Assembly (NCBI GenBank): GCA_905182985.1
Contig: CAJJDN010000144.1
Location: 135,389 to 199,388 of the forward strand
Length of the DNA: 64,000 nucleotides
Reading direction: 5' to 3'
DNA from: Paramecium sonneborni
Lineage: Eukaryota; Ciliophora; Oligohymenophorea; Peniculida; Parameciidae
Every line of letters begins with the position of its first letter. Position 1 is the first letter of the stretch. Below the pieces are notes generated by a model. It saw only the letters and a program-made list of their open reading frames with translations, did not search any database and was not told the origin of the DNA. This document shows, in pieces, positions 1-13,198 of the stretch. Position numbers and translations under genes: made by a program.

Positions 1-1786
1 GGATATTTGAATAATCCTGATGAATAGATATCATGGAATTAATTTATGTATTTCTTTGATAATCTACCAAATGATTAAGAAGAATAATAAGAACCATAAT
101 AATAAGAGGATTCTCTTTCATCTTAATCATCTGATGATTATTTTTATTAAATGACTTCAAAATAAGTAATTCCTCCTCCTCCAGAACCTGAAAAAAAAAA
201 AATAAGAAAAAGATCATCACCTAGATAACCTTTTTAAGAAATAAATGTAGAAAAGATGTAATTCACTGTTCCTAAGAAAACTGGCTAAGAAAAGAGGGAA
301 CTCAATAAATAACCTAGTATAAGAGAAAAATGGGTAATGGAATAAGTGAGATAAAAATAAGAAGAAATTGAAGAAGCTTATAAATTTAGACCATTTAAAG
401 CTAAAGTTATACCATATAAGGTAAAGGATAAGAATTATTATAATGAATTGTTAGAGAGAGAAGAAATAAGAAGAAGAGAATTAAAAGAAAGATGCAAAGA
501 AAAAACTTAATCTATATAAAAACCTTTTAATTTTGATGATAGAAAAAGGGATTAACCTATCAAATTACCAGAAGATGAAGAAGAACCATATAAATTTAGA
601 GCTAATCCTATTCCTTGGTATTGCTCTTTAAAATTATATGAAAGAAATATTTAAGAATAAAAAATTAAAAGTGATAATAGAAAAAAAATTAGAAAATATT
701 GGTTATAAGAAAATTCAAAATTACCACCAAGAATGTAGGAATGGATTGATAAAATGAAATTAAAAGAATTAGAAAAATAATAAGAATTATTATTAAGTTC
801 TCCAAAAACTGTAAGAGCTAAATAAATTCCTAATTTTAATAAATTACATGATTAATTGTAAAAATAATTAGAAAAAAAAAAAAAGAAATTTAAAACTACT
901 AATCCTGTTGGTCCTATATTTCATGAAAGTAAAAAGAAAGCTTAAAGAGATTATTTGGATGAAAAATCAATAATAAAAGAAGATCCCTTAAAAAAGGCTA
1001 AGAAAGCAACATCAAAGAAACCAAAAATCTAGCCTAGATCAACTAATAAATTTAATGCTTATGTCGATTATATATATACAATGAAATAGAATCAACTTGT
1101 TCTTGATTAATAAAATGACGAGGAGTAAAAATAAAGAGAAGATAAAAAATAATTATTTAGGCCTAGAGTACATTAATCATGGGCTATATAAGATCATAAT
1201 TAAATACAATATGAAAGATAATAATAAAAATTTATTGAACAATTTTAAAGGAGAAGACAAGAAGAGGAAGATTTTAATAATATGATGAAAGAGATCTTTG
1301 TAAGAGTATATCAAAGGCCTTTATTGATGGAAGTTGAAGCAGCCAAAAGTCAATAATAACCTTAAGAAGAATAAGAGTAATAAGAATAATTTGACTATAT
1401 GAATCCTATTGGAGAGTAAGATGTAGAAGAATCAGAAAGAATATCATAATAAGATCCAGAAGGTGTAGATTAAGTTGGAGAATAGGCAGAATAGTCATTA
1501 AGAGAATATGATGGATAAGAAATTGATGGAGATTATGATGATTAAATTGACATTGATAATTTAGATCCTTAATTACTTGAAAAACTATAAAAAGATGCTA
1601 TAGGTATATTTTCATATAAGAATTTTAGCTAAATAATATGGATTAACAGAAGAATAAATGGAATAAATTTAGTAAATGGGAGGATTTTAGAATTTTTAAG
1701 GTATGGATTATGAAGATGAAGATGATGAAGAACAAGATGATTAAGAAGAATTATAAAATCCTCATTATAAACGCCATTCTTTTTGA
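1..1786 (+). CDS. FAM161 (UPF0564)-like ciliary/basal-body protein, 5' end missing
   Basis: Open in frame 1 from the first base, so the 5' end lies outside the window; 586 residues are visible, ending at TGA 1784-1786. One 25-nt intron, 1604-1628 (GTATAT...TTTTAG), joins the acidic tail. Repeated motifs of the form F-R-x-x-P/K-x-x-P (YKFRPFKAKVIP, YKFRANPIPWY), a PPRMQEWIDKM stretch, PNFNKLHDQ and a late VYQRPLLME segment match the general layout of FAM161A/B proteins, which bind microtubules at the ciliary base and connecting cilium. The protein is Lys/Glu/Gln rich and should be largely helical. Its C-terminus (after about residue 450) is a Gln/Glu/Asp-rich low-complexity tail. Family assignment is from remembered motifs only; another coiled-coil axonemal protein is possible. 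Confidence 0.6.
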
Positions 1787-1825
1787 AACTTATTATTATC
1801 TATTAATATATATAAATACAAATTA

Positions 1826-4800
1826 ATGTAGAGATACTATGAATCGGACAGATTATCGTAACTTTCATAACCAACAAAGAGATCAAAGAAGTTTATATAG
1901 AATTAATCATTAATGGTGATGTCAAGGTAATAAGGATTTAGTGAATAGACTATGTGATAATCATTTTGATAGAGATATACATGAGAAACCGTGGATTTCT
2001 TTGGGAATATTCCGTTATGAGTAGATATGAAAATGTTATAAAGTGTAGTCGGATGATAAAGTATGAACACTCGGATGCAGGACTGTCGTACACGAATGTG
2101 AAGATTAAGAAGTTACGAACATTTTAAGAGTTGTGGGAAAAGAATGAAGAGATTCACAATAAGAGTGAGTAACATCAAGGTTTTAGAGAATTTAGAGAGT
2201 TTAAAGATATATCAGAGGAAGATGTTATAGTAACAATAGAATATTGGTAAGAGAGTGAATAAATTGCAGTACGAATTGTCATGAACATATGGGGTCAACA
2301 AAACATGATGAAGGACGATACTTATAATATGCATAAGCCCTTAAGAATGAGATATTGCAGAGATTTCCAATAGTGAAAGTGATTCTGAAACCATTAATCT
2401 ATGATCATTTAGATCATAGTATAGATACGATGTTTTTGTAGCGTAGATTAGGTATATGTATATAAACGTAACATGAATAGGATGTTTTGAGGTTTAAGTG
2501 ATGTCAAAGTAGAAAGGATAAATAAAATAGGCAGTTATTGGATCTAAACTTAATACTAAGGCTTGGCCATAGACTTAAGTGATAATAAATAAGTTGCCTT
2601 AATATTTTAAGAAGGTTTCATTCAATATAGATTTGAAATTTGCAGACTCTGATTAGAAATTAAAGAATATTGATGTAAAAATCTAACCATATCGACCTGT
2701 TCAATAAAGATCTTCAAGCATAATGTGTAAGAAAACTATATATAAAATGAAGTGACATCTAGGTCAAATAGAATGTTGCGTCCATAAAGTGCACAGGTAA
2801 GACCTAAGTCAGCATATTCAAATATATCAGGACAATCTTAAAGAAGTTTAAAAGAGGCAGAAGAGAATCCTACTTACAAAATAGAGAGAACTAATTAAGA
2901 TGGTAGAATATGTTTAAAAAATGTACCTTTAGATGTTTATGAAGTCATTATTGAAGAAACCAATGATTTTTTAAGTAAAACTTAAGTAAGATTTAATTAT
3001 ATGGCAATAGCATATAAATTTATTTTAATTGAATTCTGAAGATTAACCTTTAGATCAAGTAATTGAATTGTAAAAACAAACACATTCTTGTATAGTTGTA
3101 AGTGTACTTTGTGAATTGGCATCTGTAACAGAATGTAAAGTAGAAATAGTACCATTAAGAGGAGGCAAAGATGCTACTTTAAAAGAATCTCCAGCAGGAA
3201 GTGGAAAATATGAAATCGTTGTTGAACCTGATCAATTTCAGATATTTGTTAAGAAAATAGGATATTTAGTATATAAAGATTAAATAACAACCAAATCTGG
3301 AGTGTGTGAATTTAAATATAAATTGATTAAATCAAGAACATAAGAAGAGGGATATGATCCTGTATAAGATGCACTCGATAAAAAACATGCAATTAAACCA
3401 TCAAGTGATTTAAAAATTAAGAAACCTAAATATTTATAACCTCCATCGACACTTTAAAAATAAATTAATCTTATATAATTTCAATTTATAGATTTGGTAA
3501 GCAAAATTCCTGTACCAAATGTTTATATCAAAGTTCATGATGAATCAAATAATAAATTATATAGCTATCGTTCTAATGAAAATGGTATTTGTAAAGCATT
3601 ATTATAAAATAAAAGTATTTTTACATTTATTATTATATATTAGTAATTAAAGGCAAAATTGTTATACAACATATTGAATATTATGATGAAATTAAAGAAA
3701 TCAACGATTTGCATCCTTTATCTTCACATTCAATGAATTACTATCATATAATTCGTAAGCCTTAACAATCTTAATTGGTCGTATTACTAGTTAATAAACC
3801 TAATGAAGGCTTCTTAAATTTTTATATAATTTTGGAAAGTAATTCGTCCACTTTTAATTTTTAGATAAGCAAGTCATTTAATAAGACTCAGATATTGAGT
3901 AGTATTAAAATCCAAAAGATGGAATCTAACTCATATCTTTTTCGAATCTACAAAATAAGAGGGATATCTTACAATTAGTAGCCTGTCTTCCAAAATTAAA
4001 GATGGACACTATAGAAGAAATGTATGTCCTTACTCCTAATAAAATCTAAAAATATTAATTGCCTCAATTACCTTAAGAATAAGGCACAATATTTCCTTAT
4101 TTCTGGATCTTAGGTTCATTAAAAGAACCATATGAGGCATTTGATGTTGTAAATTAAATAATTAACACAGCTTAATTAAAAACTTATCCAAATTTAACAA
4201 AATCATAAAAAGATTATTAAGTTGCTTAATGTGCATTTTAATCACCAAATTTGATTGTTGCTGCTAATTAAAATGGTAGTGTCAGTATTTGGAATCTAGA
4301 TAGTTATTTAATTGATAATACAATAAATAATGTATTTTCTGATCATGTCAATACAATTATAATATGGGATGATGATAATGTTATGTTATCTGATAATTCT
4401 AGTTAAATAGTTTGGTTGAAGAAGGATGATGAAACACAATAATTTATAATTTAATCTACATTAAATATAAATAAAAAAGCTAATTCTATGTGTAAAGTAG
4501 GAGCTGAAGGATTGGCTTTGGGTACAATTGATGGCTAATTGGTTTTAGTAAAAGTAGATTTAAGATAATTAATTTTATCTATTGATGCAATTATTGATGT
4601 TGAATCTTCAACATAAACTCTTGATCCAATTAATAAATTGGTATCTATCACTAATGATTAAATTGCATTCTTGTGTGATAGTAATAAATCTATTTTTATT
4701 TATAAAATTGAAAAATCATTAGATAAACCATTAAGTGGAACACTCATTAAATAAGTGTTAATAAAAGGTTATTTAATTGGTGGGTAACCAATCCTATAAA

Positions 4801-6601
4801 TTATTTCTTTGGATCAACGATATTTAATTTTTGGAGGTCTTGATGGTGTATTACACACTTTAAGTATAGATGCTCTTGAAAGAGGTCCCAATATCAGTCT
4901 TCATTCTGATCAATAAGTTAATTGTGTTTTATAAAATGAAGATGGTGTTCTCATTGTTTAAGGTAGTCATATAAGTTTTATTCATTCTCCAGAAACAGTC
5001 AATGAACTCAAAATCACTAATCAAAAATATTTTTAATCTCCTGTTATGTTGTATTCAGGAGAATGTGTCAGTTATGAAAAAAGATTACTTACATTTACTA
5101 ATCAAGGTAAAATGGTTGTATGGTCTTTATAAGATCGTTTGTTTCCTGATATTAGCAATTTTTTAATGGATACAGAATTCCCACATAAATTGATACCTAT
5201 TGATAGATAATATTTATTAGTGGATGCAAAAATAGCCAAAGAAAACTTTAGTATTTATGTTATTAAGGAAAATGGAGAAATCATTAAAGATTCCAATAAA
5301 CATATTAAATTCGAAAGAGAAGATACCTATTTTTATATGGAAATTGATTAAGCATAATAATAAGGACTATGGAGATTAGGAGCTTATCTTTAAAATACAG
5401 AATTAATTAGGTCAAAATAACCTAAAATATATTTTATTTCCTCTCATGGATTTTAAGTACTCAATTTTCCATAATAAATTCCTATCAGTAGGAAATAAGC
5501 ATATCATTGGCTTATTGGAACTCTTATTCCAAATGTAGAAACATTGAAATCTACTTCACTTTATACTGATTCTTAAATAGTTGGTAAATTTCCAAGTTTA
5601 GAAATGAGTAAACATGAGGGTAAAATCAATCAAATAGTCTTTCTTAATAAAGATGAATTTGTCACAGCAGGAGAAGATAAATAAGTAATTATTTGGAATG
5701 CTTAAACATTTGGAATCAATAAAGTATTATACCATGAAGCTGAGATATTAAGTATTTATGTTCATAATGGAATGCTTTTGGCAGGAAATAAAGAAGGTAC
5801 AGTAATGGGATGGAAATAGCATGATGGAATATGGTAAATGGATATCAAATTCAAACATCATGAAAAAGGAGTTTATTCTATTGTTTATGTAGATGGTAGT
5901 ATAGTGACAGCATCTGAAGATAGAAAGATTCATTTAGTCAATTTTGTTTCAAGTGCATTAGAACATGTTGAACCAGTCGATAGAACTTTTGTGATATCAT
6001 TAGTAACTTATAATAAAGATGTATTTGCAGCAGGATTCCCAGATGGCAGAGTTAAAACATATAAAAGAGTATTATTGATATATTCTATAATTAGGAAAAA
6101 ACAGGCCCGAAAATATTATTGAAAACTCTAAGAACAGTAAATACAGTTAAAGTTTAACATTTATACATGATTAGTAATAATCAATTGTTTGTTGGAGGAA
6201 TGGATAAAGTAAGTGATTTGATGAATGTGGAACAAGGAACTAAATTAAAGTAATTCATTCAATGATTATATTATTTAGAACATTAAAGGATGGGCATACA
6301 GGATCAATATTGTGTAGTTTATTATATTGTAAACATCTTATAACTGGAGGTTCTGATGGCAGATTAAGCATTTGGAATATTGATAAAGGATTGCTAATCA
6401 AGACATTTGATTTAACTAAAGAAGAAATTAGAGGAGTCTTTATTGTTGGTAGATTATTGATTACAGCAAGTAAATTAATAAGTTTCATATTTAGGTTCCA
6501 ATGGAATGATCAGAATTTGGCAGGAAATTTGTCCATTTATTGAGTAAATACCACCTGAAGAAGAACCAGAATAACAATAACAATAATAATTATAATAGTG
6601 A
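1826..6601 (+). CDS. Large WD40-repeat protein with N-terminal CxxC domain and carboxypeptidase-regulatory-like domains
   Basis: A 1,495-residue reading frame made of 12 exons. Introns: 1927-1948, 2021-2048, 2247-2269, 2452-2480, 2727-2752, 2986-3010, 3615-3643, 3839-3864, 6069-6094, 6250-6278, 6470-6494; the exon total is exactly divisible by three. Around residue 124 there is CTNCHEHMGSTKHDEGRY, a CxxC motif in a compact alpha/beta-looking domain that recalls Rdx/SelW-type thioredoxin-like folds (inference). Two or more Ig/carboxypeptidase-regulatory-like beta segments follow (for example VPLDVYEVIIEE and SPAGSGKYEIVVEP). From about residue 730 to the end there are many WD-type repeats (GSVSIWNLD, GKMVVWSLQ, GRLSIWNIDKG, GMIRIWQE), then a short PEEEPEQQQ tail. 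A scaffold role, perhaps ciliary, is a guess. Intron 2727-2752 ends GAAG and is the least certain. Confidence 0.82.
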
Positions 6602-7256
6602 TTTATATTCAATAAGATAGTTTATGTGATCTTATATAATAATTTCTTTTATATCACTAGAAAAATTAAAGATATTTTCTAAAAATTAAATTATTTTATC
6701 TTCTGAATAGATTATTAAAAAATATTTCAATAAATTTGAATGTAGCATTATCAAATAATATCAATTTAGAATGATTATTGTAAAGAAAATAAAAATTTCT
6801 ACAATAAAAAAGCTAAAATTTTGCAATCTTTTTTGATGAAGTGCATTTTAAATTTTCAAACTTAAAATCAAAACTCCTATATTTATTTTTTAGAATAGAG
6901 GATATAGTAAGAATTGAACTAATTCTCATAAAGCAAATAAAATCTGATATTACATTAAGGAATATTGATTTAATAGCATTGATATATTAATGACTAATGT
7001 TTTGGATGATATTCTTAATAATCCCTTTATTTTAACACTGATAAGGGTATAAGGTGTCATTAGCTTTATTATGCTATTTTGAGATAAGTTGGTATTTATT
7101 CAGTAGTTTATTAATGAATGTGATTCTGCCTTCTAATTAATAGAATAAAAGTTAGCTAATATTAAATTTAAATTGCTTGAAATTAAGATAAAAAAATGAA
7201 TGATTAAAAAATAAAAGAGTCAATTTAATGATATTATTATTTATGTTATGATAATG
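6602..7256. other. Intergenic, no gene recognised
   Basis: About 650 bp of A+T-rich sequence between the WD40 gene and the 3' end of SDHB, which converge here. No frame with conserved-looking codons or an intron-like chain was found; it probably holds the two 3' UTRs. Confidence 0.5.
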
Positions 7257-8224
7257 TCATAATGTGGCAGATGCAATCTTTCTTTCTTTATATTCTTCAA
7301 TCAACTTCATTAAATGATTCATAGATTTTTATGGATCTAGTCCTTTAGGGCATGTAAATGAGCACATACCAATATTTTAACAATCTTCAACCTTAACATC
7401 CTCAGCTAGATGTAAGAAAGTAAGAAATACCTAATTTTTCTAATCTTTCATCTGTATATTCATCTCTAGAATCAACAATCCATCTGTATGCTTACATAAG
7501 TACAGCTGGACCAAGATATCTATCTGGATGCCACCAATATGATGGACAAGATGTAGAACAACATGCACATAAGACACATTCATAAAGACCATCTAATAAT
7601 TTTCTATCTTCAACTGATTAAATATATTCTTTGTTTCCTTCTTTAGGGGTCTTTCTTTTCAAATATGGATCAATAGTCTTATATTAAGTGTAGAAATTAG
7701 TCATGTCAACTACAAGATCTTTAACAACAAACATGTGACCTAAAGGTGTGATGTATGCTGGCTATGTTAAATCAGTATCAATTGCATGAATGCATGCCAA
7801 CTTATGTAGACCATTACAGTTCATTGAACATGACCCACAAATACCCTCTCTGCATGAACGACGGAGAGAAAGAGATGAATCGTAATTATCTTTGATGTAC
7901 AATAATGCATCCAAATACATAGGGGGTATCTTCTTCAAGTCCACATAGTAACTCACATATTTTGGAAAGTCATTCTCATCCTAAAATCTATATACCTATT
8001 ATTACAGCTGGATCATATCTATAAATCAAGAATTGCTTCATTTTAGACTTCTCTTCAGCTGTAAGTTTTGGATCATGTTCCACCACATAATTTATTTGTT
8101 AAATTCCTTTCACTGTACTTGAAACTGTGTCAAACAATCTCTTTGTAGCATCATTACTATCATGATGGTGTGTACCATGCCAGAACATTGGTCTTCTTAT
8201 TACTGTAGACAATCTCTATAACAT
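7257..8224 (-). CDS. SDHB: Succinate dehydrogenase iron-sulfur subunit (mitochondrial complex II)
   Basis: 305 residues in three exons, with 25-nt introns at 7406-7430 and 7981-8005. It carries electrons from SDHA's flavin to ubiquinone in the inner mitochondrial membrane. The [2Fe-2S] motif [16 protein letters not shown] lies near residue 113, the ferredoxin-type [15 protein letters not shown] near residue 208, and the last cluster ligands in [17 protein letters not shown] near the C-terminus, so all three Fe-S clusters are accounted for. The N-terminus ([14 protein letters not shown]) looks like a mitochondrial targeting peptide, followed by a His/Asp-rich extension longer than in animal SDHB. 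TAA/TAG glutamines occur inside conserved stretches (for example before PAYITPLG). Stop is TGA at 7259-7257. Confidence 0.97.
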
Positions 8225-9285
8225 AATTAAATTTATATATCAATTTCAATCCTCAATATAACTATTTTAACAATCCATTTTCTTTTTTACACTCCTTTAT
8301 TCTATTCCTTTATAACTTTCCTCTTTATTCTTTACAAGATTTTCTTTTCATTCAAATCTGCAAACTCTTTTAAGAATCAAATTTTGCATAATTAAATATT
8401 TAATGACTCTCCAATTTATTCCATTAGAACTCTCTCTAATATATCTAAAAATTATTATTCTTCTTTAAATATTTTCTTTGCTTTCTCCTGAACTTAATTC
8501 TAATATATTATAAAATTTATTTATTTTTTCAAATAATTATATGCAATTATAAACTAGGAGATTGTGTAAAATTATTACTTATAAGAATCTTTTATTTCAA
8601 AACAATTTTAAGATTTTCTTGAGATTCAATTTTAATAAGAATAAAAACTAAAAAATAAAAAGAGTTTGAAGAATAATCATAACATTCTGTAAAATAAAAA
8701 CGCGATTAATAAAATATTAGTCATTAAATCTTATAGAAAATAATAAGTATTAATTCATGAATATCAAGAACCTTTAGAAAGATAAACTACTAAAATTGGA
8801 TAAAAATCTTTAAAGCTAAGGGTTAATTTTCTAAATATTAAAAATTTAAGAATTAATTTATTGCATTAGTTTTTGTAAGTTACTTTCATTATCAAATTTA
8901 GATAATTATAAAAATATAGAGTCAAATTCACAGCCTGCTTATTAAAAAAACTCTGTTAATTGATTTCATTCCTTTATTCTTATTATAAATTAATTATAAA
9001 AATCCAAAATTTTACAACTTATTAATTACTTTTACAAAGGGTTTAGCTATTGTAGAATTTACCTTACTTGCTGTATATATATTATGTCTAAGAGTTGAAG
9101 AAATAACACAATAAAATATTTTTATACAATAGCAGCAATATAAAATAATATTAAGAGGTAAAATTAACAATTACAAAACTTAGCTTTAAAGATCTAAAAT
9201 AAAAAGATTTAGATAATTTTTATATTTCTAAAGAATTGTAAAGGTGAAATGAAGTTTAGTTTTTACTATTTAATAAAAGATAAAT
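8225..9285. other. Intergenic, about 1 kb, no gene recognised
   Basis: Very A+T-rich with many short T- and A-runs. Neither strand showed a convincing coding chain. It is long for a compact ciliate macronuclear genome and could contain a decayed gene, but nothing in it could be matched. Confidence 0.4.
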
Positions 9286-10603
9286 TCAGACTTAATTATG
9301 TTCAGAAATGAATTTTTCTAAGGGTTCTTAACTTTTAATTATAAATGAAAATTCTTTTATTGAATTATGAATCTTTAATGGAGCTGAAACATGGTCATTT
9401 ATAATCAATTAAAGTTCATGTTTTTTAGAATCTACTCTAATAGCTAATTTATCATCAACTTAGAATATATGAGTAATCATATATCCATAAATTTAATTTC
9501 CTTTTACTAAATTGCCATATGGTAATTGAATAAAATAAGATTTGATCTTATTTTATAAATTTTCCAAATTATCATCTGCTATAATACCAACATCAAATTC
9601 GATTTCATCATCCGCAATGAAAAATTCAAATTCATAGCATCCTTCAATTTTTTGAGACATGTAAATGTTACTATTTTAATTTATTTACTATTTCAAATGT
9701 TAAATTGAAAGTTTTTAATATAATTATTATTATTATTTAAGTTAATTTTTTAAAATTAATATGTCTTCGAAATTCCTTTTTTATTATTCTTCTAATTATT
9801 CTAATTTTTATATTTTACTATAGATATCATCAAGTTTAGAATTTAATTATTTCTATTATTCTTCTAATTATTCTAATTTTGATATTTTACTATAAATTTC
9901 ATCAAATTTTTTATTTTATTAAATTTTTTTAATCTTTTTTTTGTCTGCTTCATTCTATTCAATTAAAGAAAGAGGAACCTTTATAGGAATATCAATTTAT
10001 CTCCTTCCTATTTTTGTTTTCAATGTTATCATTAATTTAGCTTCTTTTTAATTAATTTCTAAATACACTGCATTTGTCTTATCAAAAATTTTTTAAATGT
10101 TTTCAGTTATCATTAAGAACATATCATCAAATTACATAATATTATTAGATTACTAAGCTAATTCTTTTTCTGTAATTTATCCTTTATATTCATTAAAATT
10201 TTCATGATTACTTACCTCAATGATTAATACTTTTTCATCATTTTGATTCTATTATTATTTTATTTTATTTATAATTTCATCTGCTTTTTATTAGAATGGA
10301 AGCCATTATTATTAGACTTGATCAAAATATAAATATTAACCACCACTATTTTAATCTTAGCAAACAATGACTTCTTCTTAATTTATAAATATTGCTCTAG
10401 CTCCAATGCCAGGGCCCCATCCATAATTCTCGTTTTATCCGGCATTAACTATTTAATATGGAGATTATTGATTTATCTAATCTTGATTTTATGGCACACC
10501 TGTAATCAATTTTATATTTCATACCTTTTTAAATACTCCATGTGATTTCTATTTGTTTCTCATCGAACTTATGTGATTGAGTGTCAATTATTTCTTATTT
10601 CAT
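9286..10603 (-). CDS. Coiled-coil protein, inverted paralogue of the gene at 13199-14534
   Basis: 430 residues; one 25-nt intron, 10500-10524, at exactly the same codon as in the paralogue. The family is not recognised. A TWSIQKGVPQNQDQINQ region leads into a conserved N-terminal domain with a GWGPGIGARAIF stretch, a central Lys/Gln-rich coiled coil with heptad-like repeats (FDEIYSKISKLEQLE), and a C-terminal beta-looking domain (KIEGCYEFEFFIADDEIEF ... FIIKSQEPLE). Compared with the + copy, the first two thirds are nearly identical in DNA, the coiled coil is shorter and rewritten near 9700-9800, and the C-terminal domain is much more diverged. Start chosen at the ATG before KQEIIDTQ; no upstream in-frame ATG was seen. 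Confidence 0.8.
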
Positions 10604-10921
10604 TCCAATTTCTATTAAATTTATTATTTAATTTCTTTCTTTTAAACTAAAAACAAATTTAGTAGACTATAGAATAAGTATTAAAAACTTAAACAAAATC
10701 AATCTTAGTTGAATTAAATTGAATATTATGCATCAAATTAACTGTTTATATTAGGAATATCTCAAAATTTTCTTCTGATTGACAATTATGATTATTGAAA
10801 TTAAATTAAAAAACATTTTATAATTTATAATTATATCTAAATGATATATTTCTATAATAAATTAAGATGAATGTAATTTAATGATAACTTAATATTATTT
10901 TAAAATAAAAATCATAAATTT

Positions 10922-12055
10922 TCATTCTCCTCCTGGTGTAGAAGAATGGCTCTAATACATAAAACCACTAAAGGATATATAATCTTAGTCCTCTGTATTC
11001 TAATATTTATGAAATATATCCATAATCTAAATGAAATCATCTTTTCTCTTTAATTATTTCAAAATCTATGTTAACTATGTAGAATAAAGTTGGTTTAGCA
11101 GTTTCATTCGTTTAGGCAGATTGGGGATTGTTCTTATAATGTTTGTGCTTAATTTGCTTCCACATTTACATTTTACAATATGTCTAGTCCTATCCATAAT
11201 TTAAGATTCTATCCATTCCTTAAAGCAGTTATCATGATAAAAATGATTACAATTTACTTTTACTAAATTATTATCAATTTACTTTTAACATACTTAACAT
11301 ACGCTAATACTTAATAATTGTTATTCACATTAATATAAAATTCCATTTGATTTAAATTACATTTCTTATATTTAAAGTTACAATTATTTATGAAGGTTGC
11401 CAGATTATAAATAATCAAAATCCTATTAAATTTTATTTGATTGAAAGATTTGAACAATTTAATCATAATCAGGTTTTTTTCTAATGGCTGAATTACTCAA
11501 AATTATTTAAATTTAAGAAGAGAAAATTTTATATAAGAATTTTGATCTAACTTCTTCGTTAACTATTTATCTTAAAAGATTAGGATTCAATTTAGTTCCA
11601 CATTTACATTTAATATCATGTCTGTCTGTTTAAAGCAATTACTGTTCTATGAAGTTTACAAAACATTCATGATGATAATTATGCTTACAATACACTTGAA
11701 TAAGTATTTCTTCAATTTGTTTATTACAATAATAGCATTAATAAATTTGATTTAAATTTTATTGGCTTCTAACTAATCTTCCGCTAGCATCAACTTAAAT
11801 TTGTTCAGCAGATTAAAAGAAAGAAACAATTTAATTATTTTAGCATACCTCTTTATCAATTTGTAAATCTATTTCTTAACTAATTAACGAACATGAAAAA
11901 TCCTAGTGATTAGTTTCTCCTTAAGATTGCTATGGCCTATGGGTTGAAATAAAAACACATGGTTGGCTAGAGTCAGTAATTTCTTTAAATTATTTTTAAA
12001 GAACTACATTCTATTGTTTTTAACTTTTTGAGGTAGAAAAAAATAGTTATCCCAT
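10922..12055 (-). CDS. Double RING-type zinc-finger protein
   Basis: Single-exon gene of 377 residues lying between the two inverted paralogues. It contains two similar Cys/His clusters. The first reads CYYCNKQIEEI...VYCKHNYHHECF...IKCKCG and the second CQVCQKQIDNN...VNCNHFYHDNCF...VKCKCG. Each has C-x2-C, C-x-H-x2-Y-H-x2-C and C-x-C, a RING-H2-like arrangement expected to bind two zinc ions, so an E3 ubiquitin ligase role is likely but not shown. About 110 residues of Gln-rich sequence separate the two clusters, which look like an internal duplication. The C-terminus (HSSTPGGE) is short and polar. All stops before the final TGA are TAA/TAG read as Gln. Confidence 0.82.
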
Positions 12056-12369
12056 ATAAAATAAATAATAAATAATTGAATTCATTGAAATTTAAGTCAA
12101 AAATAAATTAAATTGAATTCACTTCTTACTTTAACATCCACATTAAAAATACATTTATAATAAATATCAAAACCAAAATTAATTAACAAATTTTACATTA
12201 TTAGATCTTAATGTGATATTTTTATTAAATAATATGCAATTATTTTTTAAACAAAGTTTTCTAACAATTTAAAAATATTTAGAAATAAACTTGAAAGTAA
12301 TTCTACATTGCGGATGCAGTTGATTTTATTATAATTAAAATCTATTTATAAATCAAACAATTTCTAAAG
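12056..12369. other. Intergenic upstream of the RING gene
   Basis: About 310 bp, A+T-rich, between the start of the RING gene and the stop of the next minus-strand gene. No feature was recognised. Confidence 0.4.
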
Positions 12370-12795
12370 TCAATAATGAGTTGTAGTTTTGATTAATACC
12401 TAAATAGATTTTTCATAAGCTTAAATAATGTAGTCACAAGTCTCTCTTATTTTATTATTGTATCCATTCAGACTATGAAATGCAAAAATTTAATTCTTCT
12501 GATTTTTATCAAATATTAGTTGTTTATGTAAGATTATGGATCATAATACATAATAGTTCTCTCTATAATTATCCAATTTGATAAGGATGTAAGTTTGGTT
12601 TTTGTTTAAATTATTAAAATCAATTGAACAGAACAAGATGGTCCATTATAAATGCATTAAAGATTTTTCTATGTTGATTTTACATTCTCTAATATTATTA
12701 TTTTGAATAAAAAACAATAAAATAATTTAGTATTGCTTGTTTCTTTTTAGAGCGTTGATTGTTATTTTTTAAATTTCTAGATGTTGTTCTGACAT
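12370..12795 (-). pseudogene. Small gene with one in-frame TGA (possible pseudogene)
   Basis: From ATG 12795 to TGA 12372-12370 there are 142 codons in one frame with no frameshift. Codon 85 (12543-12541) is TGA, in the context NYYVL-TGA-SIILHKQLIF. Coding-like composition continues after it (FAFHSLNGYNNKIRETC, YIIQAYEKSIQ), so the TGA interrupts rather than ends the gene. The only GT...AG pair covering it would be a 51-nt intron (GTATTATGATCC... to ...AAAATCAG). That is in phase but much longer than any other intron in the window. A Trp codon TGG changed to TGA would explain it. The protein family is not recognised. Confidence 0.55.
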
Positions 12796-13198
12796 AATAT
12801 ATATGGTAAATTTAAATAACATTTAATTGCTGTAATTTTTGAATTTATTCTCATCAATTTTTCATAATTGTTTTCTAATTCAATCTTATTAATTTTCCTT
12901 GATTTAAAAAACAAAGAAAGGATAATATAACATAAACAAGATAGAAATCAAATCTCATTCCAAATTATAGATTTGTATGAATATTCAAATGTTATAAATC
13001 GAAAAAAAATTGGTCAAATGATATTCTAATTTATATCAAACAATTTACATTATATTTACTCAAGAGATAAAAAAAGTACAAAATTTTATTCTTATTGTTA
13101 AAACCAATTATTCTTTTATTTGTAATTCTATTAATTTTTTAGTATTTAACAATTAATGTATGACATAAACTTCAATAATAAATTTAATAGAAATTGGA
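12796..13198. other. Intergenic between divergent genes
   Basis: About 400 bp between the minus-strand small gene and the plus-strand coiled-coil paralogue. The last 35 bases (AATTTAATAGAAATTGGA) repeat the sequence upstream of the inverted copy at 10604-10640, so the duplicated segment extends slightly 5' of both start codons. Confidence 0.5.
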
